From Alphaproteobacteria bacterium (GTDB taxonomy: Bacteria; Pseudomonadota; Alphaproteobacteria; SMXP01), in assembly GCA_028285305.1 (NCBI GenBank), contig JANQPV010000021.1, positions 1 to 64,000 on the forward strand: DNA of 64,000 nt. The letters run 5' to 3'. Of this stretch, positions 1 to 7,930 are shown in pieces; position 1 is the stretch's first letter, and every line of letters begins with the position of its first letter. Under the pieces are notes generated by a model. That model searched no databases. It was not told the origin of the DNA and saw only the letters and a program-made list of their open reading frames with translations. The translations under genes were made by a program, and so were the position numbers.

Positions 1-1110
1 GTTGGGCGTGATACGCTGCTGCCCCAGATTGGGAGTTACTACACAAAGGAAATCGAAGTTCTCGATTACTCCATCATTGTCGTGCGCGATACGGAAGAAA
101 AGATTCGCGCCTTTCACAATGTCTGCCCCCATCGGGGAAACAAACTGGTATGGGACGGGCACCCAAAGAACGAAGTGTCGGGCAGATGCCCAACGTTCAT
201 CTGTAAGTATCACGGTATTGGATATGGCCTGGATGGAAAAGTCAGCCTTTTGAAGGATCCCGATGCATGGTTCGGCTCGCAAGGGAGAGATCTGCAACTG
301 GCGGAAGTCCCAGTCGAAACCTGGAATGGCTTTATCTTCGTCAACTTTGAATCTGGTGGACCCTCGCAATCCTTACGCGAATATATGGGCCAGCATATTT
401 GGAACGCGCTCGACGATTTTCCAACCGAACTCTATACAGAACGCGTATTCGCCAAAAGTGAAATCAACAGCAACTGGAAAACTTTGCACGATGCCTTTTC
501 GGAAGGATGGCATGGGTCGACGTTACACAGTCAGGCAATGGTCGGCCTACGGAATGTCATTTTTCGCAATCCGCCGAGTCGATTTGAAGGTCCCCACAGG
601 ACAGCTCTGGCGTGTGGAACCTACTCGCCAGATCAACACAATTTCGAAATAGAGCGCATATCCAAGGCCTCCGTTACCGGTACGCGCTTGCCCCCTGCGC
701 GCCCAATCTTGCCGCCCAAATCGGGGGTTCCTGACGGGCGAGAGGATTGGCTCTGTATTACGTATACGATCTTTCCCAATTTCCAGTTCCAGATCTATGC
801 GCCGGGATGGATCATGCTTTATCACTATTGGCCATTGTCTCATAATCAGATGCGGTTTGAGGTTACCCAGTATTATCAGCCTGCGAAGAACTTCACTGAA
901 TTGTTTGCGCAAATGGTCGGAGTATCGATTGTGAGCGACAATGTTAGGCAAGACCTCGGGACGCTCGAAGCAACGCAACGGGGACTCCAAGCGCGTGTCT
1001 TTGATCAATACCCCCTAATCGACGAAGAAAACAACTTGCGCCATTTCCACTTTACGATCGATCAACGCATCAAGGCCTATGAGGCCGAACAATCCAAGCC
1101 AAAGGGCTAA
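1..1110 (+). CDS. Rieske aromatic-ring oxygenase alpha subunit, 5'-truncated by window edge
   Basis: Reading frame 1 is open from the first base, so the N-terminus lies outside the window; 369 residues remain. The Rieske [2Fe-2S] ligands are visible as CPHRG and CKYHG about 25 residues apart. The catalytic mononuclear iron site follows in NWKTLHDAF-SEGWHGSTLH, with the His-x4-His pair and preceding Asp typical of ring-hydroxylating oxygenases. It is a close paralogue of the gene at 1545-2810: the two align end to end and share FHNVCPHRGNKL. The family takes electrons from a reductase, with or without a ferredoxin, and hydroxylates aromatic or demethylates substrates. The substrate cannot be read from sequence. 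Probably co-transcribed with the next two genes. Confidence 0.93.
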   Translation, partial: VGRDTLLPQIGSYYTKEIEVLDYSIIVVRDTEEKIRAFHNVCPHRGNKLVWDGHPKNEVSGRCPTFICKYHGIGYGLDGKVSLLKDPDAWFGSQGRDLQLAEVPVETWNGFIFVNFESGGPSQSLREYMGQHIWNALDDFPTELYTERVFAKSEINSNWKTLHDAFSEGWHGSTLHSQAMVGLRNVIFRNPPSRFEGPHRTALACGTYSPDQHNFEIERISKASVTGTRLPPARPILPPKSGVPDGREDWLCITYTIFPNFQFQIYAPGWIMLYHYWPLSHNQMRFEVTQYYQPAKNFTELFAQMVGVSIVSDNVRQDLGTLEATQRGLQARVFDQYPLIDEENNLRHFHFTIDQRIKAYEAEQSKPKG

Positions 1111-1143
1111 AGAGTCTTGGTTGTTTTGTTCGATGGCGAACGT

Positions 1144-1164
1144 CTGCGAGTGTTTAACTCGCAG
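1144..1164. repeat. Perfect 7-bp inverted repeat between Rieske gene and small gene
   Basis: CTGCGAG and CTCGCAG flank a 7-base spacer, 33 bp after the stop of the first Rieske gene and 22 bp before the next start. There is no T-run, so it is not a standard terminator. It could be an mRNA-processing or stabilising hairpin inside an operon, or a protein-binding site. Function is inferred only from position. Confidence 0.45.
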
Positions 1165-1186
1165 GTCATATTCGGAGAAAAAACAG

Positions 1187-1528
1187 ATGAGCGCCAACAT
1201 GGATATTGATCTTCCACCGGAGTTTTCCGACTTAGAGCGATTTGTCGCCAAGTGGGACAAGCCTGACACAAATGAGCGTTATGCCAACCGGCTGAACAGC
1301 ACAATGGAGGAAATGACCGAGTTTCACGATGCCGTTTTGCCCAGAATTCCTGCGATCAAGGGTTACCTAGATAAAAAGAAGTTTGAGGACTATTCGGATG
1401 CGGATTTCAGGTTGGCGCGGCTTACATTCGCCTGGGTGCCGGTGGCGGAAGCTGTAGAAGTCTTTGGAGAGCCAAGCGTGCCAGATTCGAGAACCTATTG
1501 GGAAGTCGTGGACGAGCCAAAATTTTGA
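1187..1528 (+). CDS. Small uncharacterised protein between two Rieske oxygenases (113 aa)
   Basis: The start is the ATG at 1187, preceded by GGAGAAA; an in-frame extension upstream would run into the preceding gene and lacks a ribosome site. The 113-residue product is acidic, soluble and has no signal peptide, membrane segment or cysteine pattern. Its C-terminal half contains RLARLTFAWVPVAEAVEVFG. It sits 76 bp after one Rieske alpha subunit and 16 bp before its paralogue, so it probably belongs to the same operon. It is too short and lacks the expected features of a ring-hydroxylating beta subunit (about 160-190 residues), but an analogous accessory role is conceivable. I do not recognise the family. 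Confidence 0.75.
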   Translation: MSANMDIDLPPEFSDLERFVAKWDKPDTNERYANRLNSTMEEMTEFHDAVLPRIPAIKGYLDKKKFEDYSDADFRLARLTFAWVPVAEAVEVFGEPSVPDSRTYWEVVDEPKF

Positions 1529-1544
1529 TTGATGAGGTAAAAAG

Positions 1545-2810
1545 ATGACACAGATTTTCAAGAGTAACCGTCCCGAAGAAGGCTGGACGAAGAAGTTTAA
1601 ACTCGATCGTGCCCTCATCAGTTTTGAAGACATGATTTCTGAAGACTTTTTTGAGCTGGAGCGCGAAGCCATCTTTCGTCCGAGCTGGCTGTATGTTGGC
1701 CGCGCTGACCGCATCAAGCAGCCTGGCCAGTATTTTACGAAAGAGATCGAGGTTCTGAAGCAGTCCGTGTTGGTGGTTCGCAACAAGGATGAGCAAGTCC
1801 GCGTCTTCCACAATGTTTGCCCACACAGAGGCAACAAGTTGATGTGGAATAGGGATGCCTCAAAAGAGGTTTCTGGTCAATGTGTGAACTTTTTTTGCAA
1901 GTTTCACGGTATTCAGTTTGATACTGACGGAAATCTAGCAGTCCTCACTGAGCGAGACGCTTGGCTAGATGGTCAAGGGGATCAACTGAAACTTGCGGAA
2001 GTTCCGTTCGAAATTTGGAACGGGTTTATCTTCGTCAATCTCCATCCTGATGGTCCCAAGGAAACTTTGCGCGAGTTTCTCGGAGACTATTATTGGACCG
2101 GGTTTGACGGCTACCCATTTGAAAAGTGTTCCCAAAGATACTTCGTCCGCTGCAATTCGAATGCGAATTGGAAGGCGATGATCGATGGGTTTTCAGAAAC
2201 GTATCACGCTCCGACCACTCATGCCCTCCCATACAACGTAGAGCCGGGCGAGGTATCGGTATTTCCTGAAGAGCATTATGGGATCAATGGGCGACATCGC
2301 ATGATGGTATATCAGAGTTTTGGCAACGATGTTTACAATTTCGACTATGAGCGTGCGACGCTCGCGTTCGGCACGGGGCCTCGCTATCCGTTCCCTGAGG
2401 AACTGACGAAGCTCCCGCCGGCCGCAAACCCGACTGGCCTTGAGAATTGGGGAAACAGTTCGCACAAGTTCTGGCCCAACTTCTTCATTCAGTTCTACAA
2501 TCCGGGATGGTTTCTCACCTACGCGATGTGGCCGCTGTCCTACAATGAGATGCGGTTCGAAATTGAAATCTTTATGCCGCCCCCAGAAGATTTCACCCAA
2601 CTCCTCTCACAACAGGCCAGTCTCTACATGTTTATGGATGCGGCGATACAAGATTTTAGCCTCCTTGAAGCAACGCAACTCGGATTGGAATCCAACGCAA
2701 TTAGGGAGTATCCCCTTTGCGATCACGAGGTCCTTGTGCGAAGCTTTCATGAGAACATTCACGAAGTCGTCGAAGACTATAAGCGCAAGTTGAATGGTCG
2801 GAATGCGTGA
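1545..2810 (+). CDS. Rieske aromatic-ring oxygenase alpha subunit
   Basis: A complete 421-residue alpha subunit. Rieske cluster ligands are C92, H94, C118 and H121 (CPHRG...CKFHG). The catalytic domain has NWKAMIDGFSETYH with D214 and the iron ligands H221 and H226; a third carboxylate is probably in the C-terminal MDAAIQDF stretch. The start ATG follows GAGG at a sensible distance. It is paralogous to the truncated gene at 1-1110, but substrate-pocket residues differ, so the pair may be two different oxygenases or a heteromeric enzyme. No ferredoxin or reductase is encoded nearby. A monooxygenase/demethylase role is as possible as dioxygenation. Confidence 0.95.
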   Translation: MTQIFKSNRPEEGWTKKFKLDRALISFEDMISEDFFELEREAIFRPSWLYVGRADRIKQPGQYFTKEIEVLKQSVLVVRNKDEQVRVFHNVCPHRGNKLMWNRDASKEVSGQCVNFFCKFHGIQFDTDGNLAVLTERDAWLDGQGDQLKLAEVPFEIWNGFIFVNLHPDGPKETLREFLGDYYWTGFDGYPFEKCSQRYFVRCNSNANWKAMIDGFSETYHAPTTHALPYNVEPGEVSVFPEEHYGINGRHRMMVYQSFGNDVYNFDYERATLAFGTGPRYPFPEELTKLPPAANPTGLENWGNSSHKFWPNFFIQFYNPGWFLTYAMWPLSYNEMRFEIEIFMPPPEDFTQLLSQQASLYMFMDAAIQDFSLLEATQLGLESNAIREYPLCDHEVLVRSFHENIHEVVEDYKRKLNGRNA

Positions 2811-3057
2811 GCTTCTTGAGCTACGGAGGATCCATCTTTGCTCTTGTTCCATCGATCTAGGGAAACGGTAGACGAAACTCCTGCTCAACTGAACTTCGCC
2901 AAACTTTGAATGGTTCCATATTGTGCTGACGAAAGTACAGATGTCGGAACGCTATTGATCTGTGCACGATGAAGGGGATTGGAACCACTGCGTCTGTCTT
3001 GGGACTGCTTCGCGCGACTTGGGCTGCGCCGATCTGGAGTTGCTGCGGGAACCCTCA

Positions 3058-3921
3058 ATGCTGCCTTATGAAGACCTATTAGCTCTGCCGCCACGAGTGG
3101 TTCTTGCCAACTACGATAAGCACGACGCCATTCTATACGCCCTAGGAGTCGGCGTCGGCGCCGACGATCCACTGAGTTCGAGCGAGCTCCAGTTCATCTA
3201 CGAACAAGATCTAAAAGCCCTTCCGACCATGGCCGTCGTTATTGGGGACGCCGATTTCTTTTTGAGAGATCCCCTGTATGACGTTGATTGGTGCCGTGTA
3301 CTTCATGGTGAGCAGCGGCTGAGGATCCACAAGTCCATTGAGCCCGAAGGGTCAGTCAAAAGCGTTCTGACGCTCGATGAGATTTACGATAAAGGACCAC
3401 AAAAGGGAGCATTGTTGCTTTCAACACGCAAGATCTACGATCAGAGAACTGGGGAACTTCTTGCGACAATGGGGGCGACATATGTCATGAGGGGCGACGG
3501 TGGCTTCGGGGGCAGCACTGCAAGTGCACCGTCACCTCACCAAATATCGGATCGAGCGCCGGATCTAGTCTTCGAAGCGTCGACGCGAAGAGACCAAGCG
3601 CTGTTATACCGGCTTTCTGGAGACATGAACCCTCTGCACGCCGACCCCGCCGTGGCCGATAGCGCCGGTTTCGGTAAGCCTATATTGCATGGGCTGTGTA
3701 CGTATGGTGTTGTGGGACGAGCTATCCTGACGGAGCTATGCGGCGATGCGCCTGAAAGGCTTCGGCAATACGACGTACGCTTCTCAGCTCCCGTTTACCC
3801 AGGCGATCGGATTCAAATCGAGGTCTGGATCGAAGGAAAGGGCCGCGCTTCTCTTCGAGCTCATGTCGAAGCACGAGACCAGATTGTTCTCGATAACGGC
3901 TTTGTGCAGTTCGCGGTCTAG
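3058..3921 (+). CDS. MaoC-type double hot-dog (R)-enoyl-CoA hydratase-like protein
   Basis: Start chosen at ATG 3058 because the protein then begins MLPYEDLLALPPR like other two-domain MaoC hydratases; an in-frame GTG at 2962 adds 32 residues without family resemblance. 287 residues: an N-terminal non-catalytic hot-dog (about 1-140, with ALPTMAVVIGDADFF) and a C-terminal hydratase-2 domain carrying YRLSGDMNPLHADP, where D189 and H194 match the catalytic pair of hydratase 2/MaoC. The family hydrates enoyl-CoA thioesters, here plausibly during side-chain or ring-cleavage-product beta-oxidation following the Rieske steps. The 247 bp gap before it suggests its own promoter. The 3' end faces the island. 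Confidence 0.88.
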   Translation: MLPYEDLLALPPRVVLANYDKHDAILYALGVGVGADDPLSSSELQFIYEQDLKALPTMAVVIGDADFFLRDPLYDVDWCRVLHGEQRLRIHKSIEPEGSVKSVLTLDEIYDKGPQKGALLLSTRKIYDQRTGELLATMGATYVMRGDGGFGGSTASAPSPHQISDRAPDLVFEASTRRDQALLYRLSGDMNPLHADPAVADSAGFGKPILHGLCTYGVVGRAILTELCGDAPERLRQYDVRFSAPVYPGDRIQIEVWIEGKGRASLRAHVEARDQIVLDNGFVQFAV

Positions 3922-4289
3922 TGTGACCAATGCGGAATGCGCCGATGTGCTAAACCCCGTCTTTAGCCAAGCATTTTTTGTCCTGCAAAGGTTCAAGTCA
4001 AGGGGCGGAAATCAAAGGCTCCAGTGCTCGTTGCGTTCTATGAGAGCTTAGCTTCAGAATAGAAATAAATGGTCTTTCCGCTGCATTGAAACGACTGATT
4101 AGAGTGCGAATTTGAGAAGGGTCAGTTTAACATCCGTTCAAACTAAGAAATCATGCTTGACTGGGGCTTTCACGGACAGCATAAGGCGAATGCACGTCAA
4201 GTCTTTGTTCCAAAGACCAATAGCCCGAGAAATTAACTCACTCGACAGAACATCGGGCCTAGGAATAGCAATTGGGGTACTAGAGGAGG
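3922..4289. other. Non-coding gap at left edge of the mobile-looking block
   Basis: About 370 bp between the MaoC gene and the convergent recombinase gene. I see no ORF with plausible composition, no tRNA-like fold and no clear terminator. The left junction of the putative island probably lies here, but serine-integrase sites have very short cores and I cannot place one by eye. Confidence 0.4.
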
Positions 4290-5951
4290 TCAAGCGCTAA
4301 GCGCTTTTCTCTGATCATTCCACGACGTCGGTATATTTGAATGCCGTCGAAGCCGAAATGAAGTCAGACAGGATGGTTGCTTACCTTCAAGGGCCGCCTC
4401 GATAAGATCCGGCGCAAGGAACGAGAGAGGCAGAAACCGACTGACATCGCTTGGCGAAACCTTATTGAGCTCAGCTATTTCCTTGATCGATGAGAACTCT
4501 CCGGACCGTACTTGGTCCATCCAAAGGTGAGCGCGAGCAATCAGCCTTAGCAGCGTTAAATCGGGAGATTGTTGACGAAGCTCATCGCCTTTCAGAATGA
4601 TCCTGCTTTCGACGCCGCGTCGCTTCCATTGAATCGGCACCTGCCACTCAAATGTTTCTTCCTTTTGATCTGATGCATTGATGCCAACCAGCTTGGCGAG
4701 TTGAGATGAGGAAAGCGCGATACGCAGCTCGGTTGTAGCGACATCGATACGATGGAGGATTGGTCTCCAGTCTTCAATTGAACTTCGATTTGATGCATTC
4801 TCACAAAATCGCTGGATAGTGAGGGTGTTGTGTAACGACGACGATCCATCGGATAGGTGAGTTTGAATGAGGTTGGGTTGTCCCAAAAGACTGCTTAGGC
4901 TTTCTCTCACGACACGTTCGATCTCGTTTGCGGGAAGACGCCAGCCCTGAGAACGGTCGGTCCTTTTTCCATTCAATGATCGCGAAATATAGTACCTGTA
5001 TCTAACACCATTTTTGTTCGTATGGTGACTGGTCATCGGCTCCCCGGCGTCATCGAAAAGTAGACCCAGAAGGGGACTTGGCTCCGTATGCCGAACTGTT
5101 CTCAGGTGGTCAGCAAAGTTTGATTTCGAGGAGAGTTTGTCTTGGGTACGGCGCCACGTTTCAGGATCGACGATGGCTTCGTGCTCGCCTTCGTAGTGAA
5201 CGCCTTTGTGGGCTATCTTCCCAATGTAAATGGGGTTCTTGAGAAGATGGTAGAGCCCGCCTTTGACAAAGGCCTTTCCGCCGAGCATTTTCCCGTTCTT
5301 GTGTACCCGGCGCTTTGTTCTCAACTTCTGTCGGTCGGCTTCGGCCTTCAGCTCACGAACGCTCCCGAGTTTCAGATAGAGATCGAATAGTCGTTTGACG
5401 GTTTTTGCTTCTTCCTTATTGATGATCAGCTTTCGATCTCTGACATCGTAACCCAAAGGCACATTACCGCCCATCCAAATGCCTTTCTTCTTCGAGGCGG
5501 CGATCTTGTCTCGTATTCTTTCGGCAGTGACTTCCCGTTCGAATTGAGCGAACGAGAGAAGGACGTTTAGCGTCAATCGACCCATGGACGTGGTTGTATT
5601 GAATTGCTGTGTGACCGAGACAAATGAAACGCCGTGCGCGTCGAACAGTTCAACCAACTTCGCGAAGTCAGCAAGCGAACGTGTGAGCCGGTCCACCTTA
5701 TAGACGACGACGATGTCGATTCTGTTTTGCCTGATGCCATCCAAAAGGTCCTGAAGGGCAGGGCGGTCCAAATAGCCACCCGAGTATCCTCCGTCGTCAA
5801 ACCGTGATTTGATGAGGTTCCACCCTTCGGATTTCTGGCTAGCGATGTAGGCCTCGCAAGCTTCTCTCTGCGCATCGAGAGAGCTAAAGTCTTGCTCAAG
5901 ACCCTCTTCCGTAGACTTTCGGGTGTAAACGGCGCAACGAAGCCGCTTCAT
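4290..5951 (-). CDS. Large serine recombinase
   Basis: 553 residues from ATG 5951, which overlaps the preceding DUF2924 stop as ATGA; a longer in-frame reading to 6113 would lie wholly inside that gene and was rejected. The N-terminal resolvase domain (about 1-150) has catalytic S13 in YTRKS, then SLDAQ, VVVYKVDRLTRS and SFAQFEREV. A recombinase domain follows (about 165-290, GGNVPLGYD...LKNPIYIGK), then a zinc-ribbon-like/coiled region and a C-terminal tail. These enzymes cut and exchange DNA at short att-like sites through a covalent phosphoserine. It is the last gene of a four-gene operon with DUF3489, a small ORF and DUF2924. It probably moves the block to its right, though mobility of this cassette type is not established. 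Confidence 0.93.
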   Translation of the reverse strand: MKRLRCAVYTRKSTEEGLEQDFSSLDAQREACEAYIASQKSEGWNLIKSRFDDGGYSGGYLDRPALQDLLDGIRQNRIDIVVVYKVDRLTRSLADFAKLVELFDAHGVSFVSVTQQFNTTTSMGRLTLNVLLSFAQFEREVTAERIRDKIAASKKKGIWMGGNVPLGYDVRDRKLIINKEEAKTVKRLFDLYLKLGSVRELKAEADRQKLRTKRRVHKNGKMLGGKAFVKGGLYHLLKNPIYIGKIAHKGVHYEGEHEAIVDPETWRRTQDKLSSKSNFADHLRTVRHTEPSPLLGLLFDDAGEPMTSHHTNKNGVRYRYYISRSLNGKRTDRSQGWRLPANEIERVVRESLSSLLGQPNLIQTHLSDGSSSLHNTLTIQRFCENASNRSSIEDWRPILHRIDVATTELRIALSSSQLAKLVGINASDQKEETFEWQVPIQWKRRGVESRIILKGDELRQQSPDLTLLRLIARAHLWMDQVRSGEFSSIKEIAELNKVSPSDVSRFLPLSFLAPDLIEAALEGKQPSCLTSFRLRRHSNIPTSWNDQRKALSA

Positions 5952-6394
5952 TCTTCGGCAACTCTGTTCGATTTGGTAAGACCAAAGAAGCGCCGTCCAT
6001 TCCAGTGCGCTCCTGTAATTTCTCGGGCGATCGCAGATAGCGAAGGGTAGGGCTTTCGGTCGAAGAGGAACCCGTCTTGCGTCGCATCGACGATGTAGGT
6101 CCGACCGTTCCACTCTCTCACCAGCCGGGTGCCAGGTGCGAGCTTCGTACGCCGCGCTGGAACGAGTTTACCTTCGTCTTCTAGAACCGACATGAGGCGC
6201 TTACGGAGGGAAGGTTTGAGGCCGCCGTAGACCTTGGCTTGAAATCGATAGGCGAGATCGCGCTTGACCAGGGTGGGGCTCATTGCTTTGGGAGGAGGGG
6301 CCTTGAAAACACGCGTCCACTCTTCCCTCAACTGTTGGGGAGACATAGTTTCCAGTCGCTCAAGGTATGCCGCGATGCGCTCTTGGTCAGTCAC
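5948..6394 (-). CDS. DUF2924 domain protein
   Basis: Start taken as GTG 6394, which overlaps the stop of the upstream 55-aa ORF (GTGA) and follows a GAAGG stretch; the in-frame ATG at 6445 would sit deep inside that ORF. 148 residues show the family's hallmarks: LREEWTRVFK, RDLAYRFQAKVYGGL, then LAPGTRLVREWNGRTYIV, DGFLFDRKPYPSLSAIAREITG and HWNGRRFFGL. DUF2924 proteins are, to my knowledge, nearly always encoded directly before a serine recombinase; their role (perhaps DNA binding or directionality) is not established. Its stop overlaps the recombinase start as ATGA, so translation is coupled. Confidence 0.9.
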   Translation of the reverse strand: MTDQERIAAYLERLETMSPQQLREEWTRVFKAPPPKAMSPTLVKRDLAYRFQAKVYGGLKPSLRKRLMSVLEDEGKLVPARRTKLAPGTRLVREWNGRTYIVDATQDGFLFDRKPYPSLSAIAREITGAHWNGRRFFGLTKSNRVAEE

Positions 6395-6558
6395 GCCTTC
6401 GGACCCTTCGTGAGCGTCTTGGCAAGGCGCTCTGTCAACTTCCATACATCTGGTCTCGTTCGGCGCTCAAGCAGCACCTCTTCTCGTGTGCGCGAAGGGC
6501 GAAGAAGGTAGGGGCTCACGTATGGAGCTTCGCCTTCGGAGGATTGTTCGCTTCTCAT
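6391..6558 (-). CDS. 55-aa ORF between DUF3489 and DUF2924 genes
   Basis: The ATG at 6558 comes one base after the DUF3489 stop, and the TGA overlaps the GTG start of DUF2924, so the ORF fills the gap in the operon exactly. The product is basic, rich in Arg and Glu (SRTREEVLLERRTRPDVWK), with no recognisable domain. The perfect fit between neighbours is the main evidence that it is translated; alternatively it exists only to couple translation of the flanking genes. Confidence 0.6.
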   Translation of the reverse strand: MRSEQSSEGEAPYVSPYLLRPSRTREEVLLERRTRPDVWKLTERLAKTLTKGPKA

Positions 6559-6559
6559 T

Positions 6560-6817
6560 CTACGCACCACCGGTGGACTTGCCTTCAATGCGATAAGTCC
6601 GACCCAACGTACCCGGTTTCGACTTTATCGTGAGGCCCATTTTCTTCTTCAGCTTTCCGCTGATGGCACCGCGAATTGAATGGGCCTGCCAACCGGTTGC
6701 TTCGACAAGATCTGCGATGGTCGCCCCTTTCTTGCGTGATAGAAGTCGAACAAGAACTGCTGTTTTGGTTTCGGCAAGTGGTGTGCGCTTTGCGCGAGAC
6801 TTGGATGGTGTAGTCAT
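6560..6817 (-). CDS. DUF3489 domain protein (small winged-helix-like)
   Basis: Start at ATG 6817 with GGAG six to seven bases upstream; the longer reading from 6841 has no ribosome site. The 85-residue product contains the DUF3489 core TKTAVLVRLLSRKKGATIADL, VEATGWQAHSIRGAISGKLKKK and a C-terminal strand ending YRIEG, which resembles a winged helix-turn-helix. It is the first gene of the recombinase operon and lies 21 bp from a perfect 8-bp-arm palindrome at 6838-6857. A natural guess is that it autoregulates the operon, but this is inference. Confidence 0.9.
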   Translation of the reverse strand: MTTPSKSRAKRTPLAETKTAVLVRLLSRKKGATIADLVEATGWQAHSIRGAISGKLKKKMGLTIKSKPGTLGRTYRIEGKSTGGA

Positions 6818-6837
6818 CGTTTCTCCGAGAGTGTTCT

Positions 6838-6857
6838 GCACAGATACAAATCTGTGC
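6838..6857. promoter_or_regulatory. Perfect palindrome upstream of recombinase operon (candidate operator)
   Basis: GCACAGAT and ATCTGTGC form perfect 8-bp arms around a 4-base centre, 21 bp upstream of the DUF3489 start. Position and symmetry fit a dimeric repressor's operator; the DUF3489 protein or the XRE regulator at 7931 are candidate binders. It could also fold in a 5' leader RNA. Confidence 0.5.
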
Positions 6858-6871
6858 TTCCACCCCGGAGA

Positions 6872-6895
6872 CCCCGGCCGAATGGTCGGTCGGGG
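6872..6895. repeat. GC-rich hairpin (10-bp stem, one mismatch)
   Basis: CCCCGGCCGA and TCGGTCGGGG pair around the loop ATGG. It lies about 95 bp beyond the stop of the leftward membrane-protein gene and upstream of the recombinase operon, so it may terminate the former. It lacks a T-run, so rho-independent function is uncertain. Confidence 0.4.
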
Positions 6896-6990
6896 CTCAT
6901 ATGCGCAAACGTCTCGTTAGGGACTAGCAATGCTTCCTTTGCTGTAAAAGTCCAGTCTTATTCTAGCGAACATTCTAGTTTCCATCTCAC

Positions 6991-7749
6991 CTATAGGAGG
7001 GCGAGTTCGATGAAAGTCCAACTTCCCTCGTCTGTATACTGTAGTGTGGCCGTCCAAGGCGTTCTGATTTCGGCGCCAAATCCGTTCTGGGCATCTACGA
7101 ATGAGCGGATCACGAATTTGCAGTCGCCGACCGTTTTGATGTGGTCCGTAAAGCTCCATGGAAACTTGGCGCTGCGCGGGCTCTTAAGCCGCGTTTTCAC
7201 TGCCTCGGTGGCGTACATCCAGGCGTAAGATGTGGTGCAATTCTGCTCTCTCTTTTTAGCGATTTCTGCCAGGCGTTCTCGTTGGCGCTTTTCTGCTTCC
7301 CGGGCCGTGCGCTCGCGGAGTTCCTGCTCGTAGGCTGAGGGTTGTATCTCTTTGAGAGCTTCTAGCCAGGCCTCGTCGCCGCGCCAGTCTTTGAGCTTCT
7401 CCAGATAGGCAGTTTCATTCGATAGGTGAAGACGGGCAAGCTCTTCTTCTTGCATCGTGAATTGGGCGTCTGAAACATTTGCCCCGATACCGACTGCGGT
7501 AAGCAGGGACATAAATCCGACTACTCTGCCGATGTTGGCCCATCTCAAAAAACCCAAGACCGCTAAACACCCCAAAACGGACGCTAGTCCCGTTGCCGCC
7601 ATGGCTAAGGAGGTAGAGATCGGGAGCACGACATTGACCACCAACGCCCCGCTGCAGAAAACGGCGAGGGCCGCCAGCCATTGCTTCGGTCCTCGCCCCT
7701 TACGTTTGTTGGATTCGACTTTTGTTGAAGACTCAGCTTGGTTACTCAT
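6991..7749 (-). CDS. Membrane protein with coiled coil and a conserved C-terminal domain, unknown function
   Basis: Start at ATG 7749, preceded by AAAGG; 252 residues. A basic N-terminus is followed by about three hydrophobic segments (roughly residues 23-100), then a charged helical coiled-coil stretch (about 110-175, rich in Glu, Arg and Lys). A C-terminal domain contains LKSPRSAKFPW, a GDCKFVI strand and VDAQNGFGAEIRTPW. I recognise that LKSP-AKFP/NGFGA pattern as recurring in small bacterial and phage-associated proteins but know no assigned function. It is transcribed divergently from the XRE regulator across 181 bp. Its place between recombinase and methyltransferase genes suggests an island cargo gene. 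Confidence 0.75.
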   Translation of the reverse strand: MSNQAESSTKVESNKRKGRGPKQWLAALAVFCSGALVVNVVLPISTSLAMAATGLASVLGCLAVLGFLRWANIGRVVGFMSLLTAVGIGANVSDAQFTMQEEELARLHLSNETAYLEKLKDWRGDEAWLEALKEIQPSAYEQELRERTAREAEKRQRERLAEIAKKREQNCTTSYAWMYATEAVKTRLKSPRSAKFPWSFTDHIKTVGDCKFVIRSFVDAQNGFGAEIRTPWTATLQYTDEGSWTFIELALL

Positions 7750-7904
7750 CACACAACCTTTCGATACGAAGTACTTGTTGGAACCGATCCTCAATTCCCG
7801 AGGTGGCTCGTATCTACTCAATCGGTCGCCTCGTTCATGAGCACCGGGTACAGTCTTAGCTCGAAATCTTTAATGGAATGTGACTCATAGTCTGTAGATT
7901 CATA

Positions 7905-7914
7905 GGATGCATCC
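7905..7914. promoter_or_regulatory. 10-bp perfect palindrome just upstream of XRE gene
   Basis: GGATGCATCC lies 16 bp before the XRE start and within the divergent intergenic region. XRE regulators commonly autoregulate through short palindromes, so it is a candidate operator. A 10-bp palindrome is weak evidence on its own. Confidence 0.3.
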
Positions 7915-7930
7915 CGTAATTTTTTGAGGG

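Noticed and set aside
1187-1528. Ring-hydroxylating dioxygenase beta subunit
   Set aside because: Too short (113 aa against about 160-190) and lacking any recognisable beta-subunit motif.
4292-4306. AAGCGC-TAA-GCGCTT palindrome as terminator of the recombinase gene
   Set aside because: It lies within the last codons of the gene and has no T-run on the relevant strand.
5952-6113. 54-residue N-terminal extension of the serine recombinase
   Set aside because: Would overlap the DUF2924 gene throughout; the ATGA junction at 5951 with catalytic S13 at the usual position is far better.
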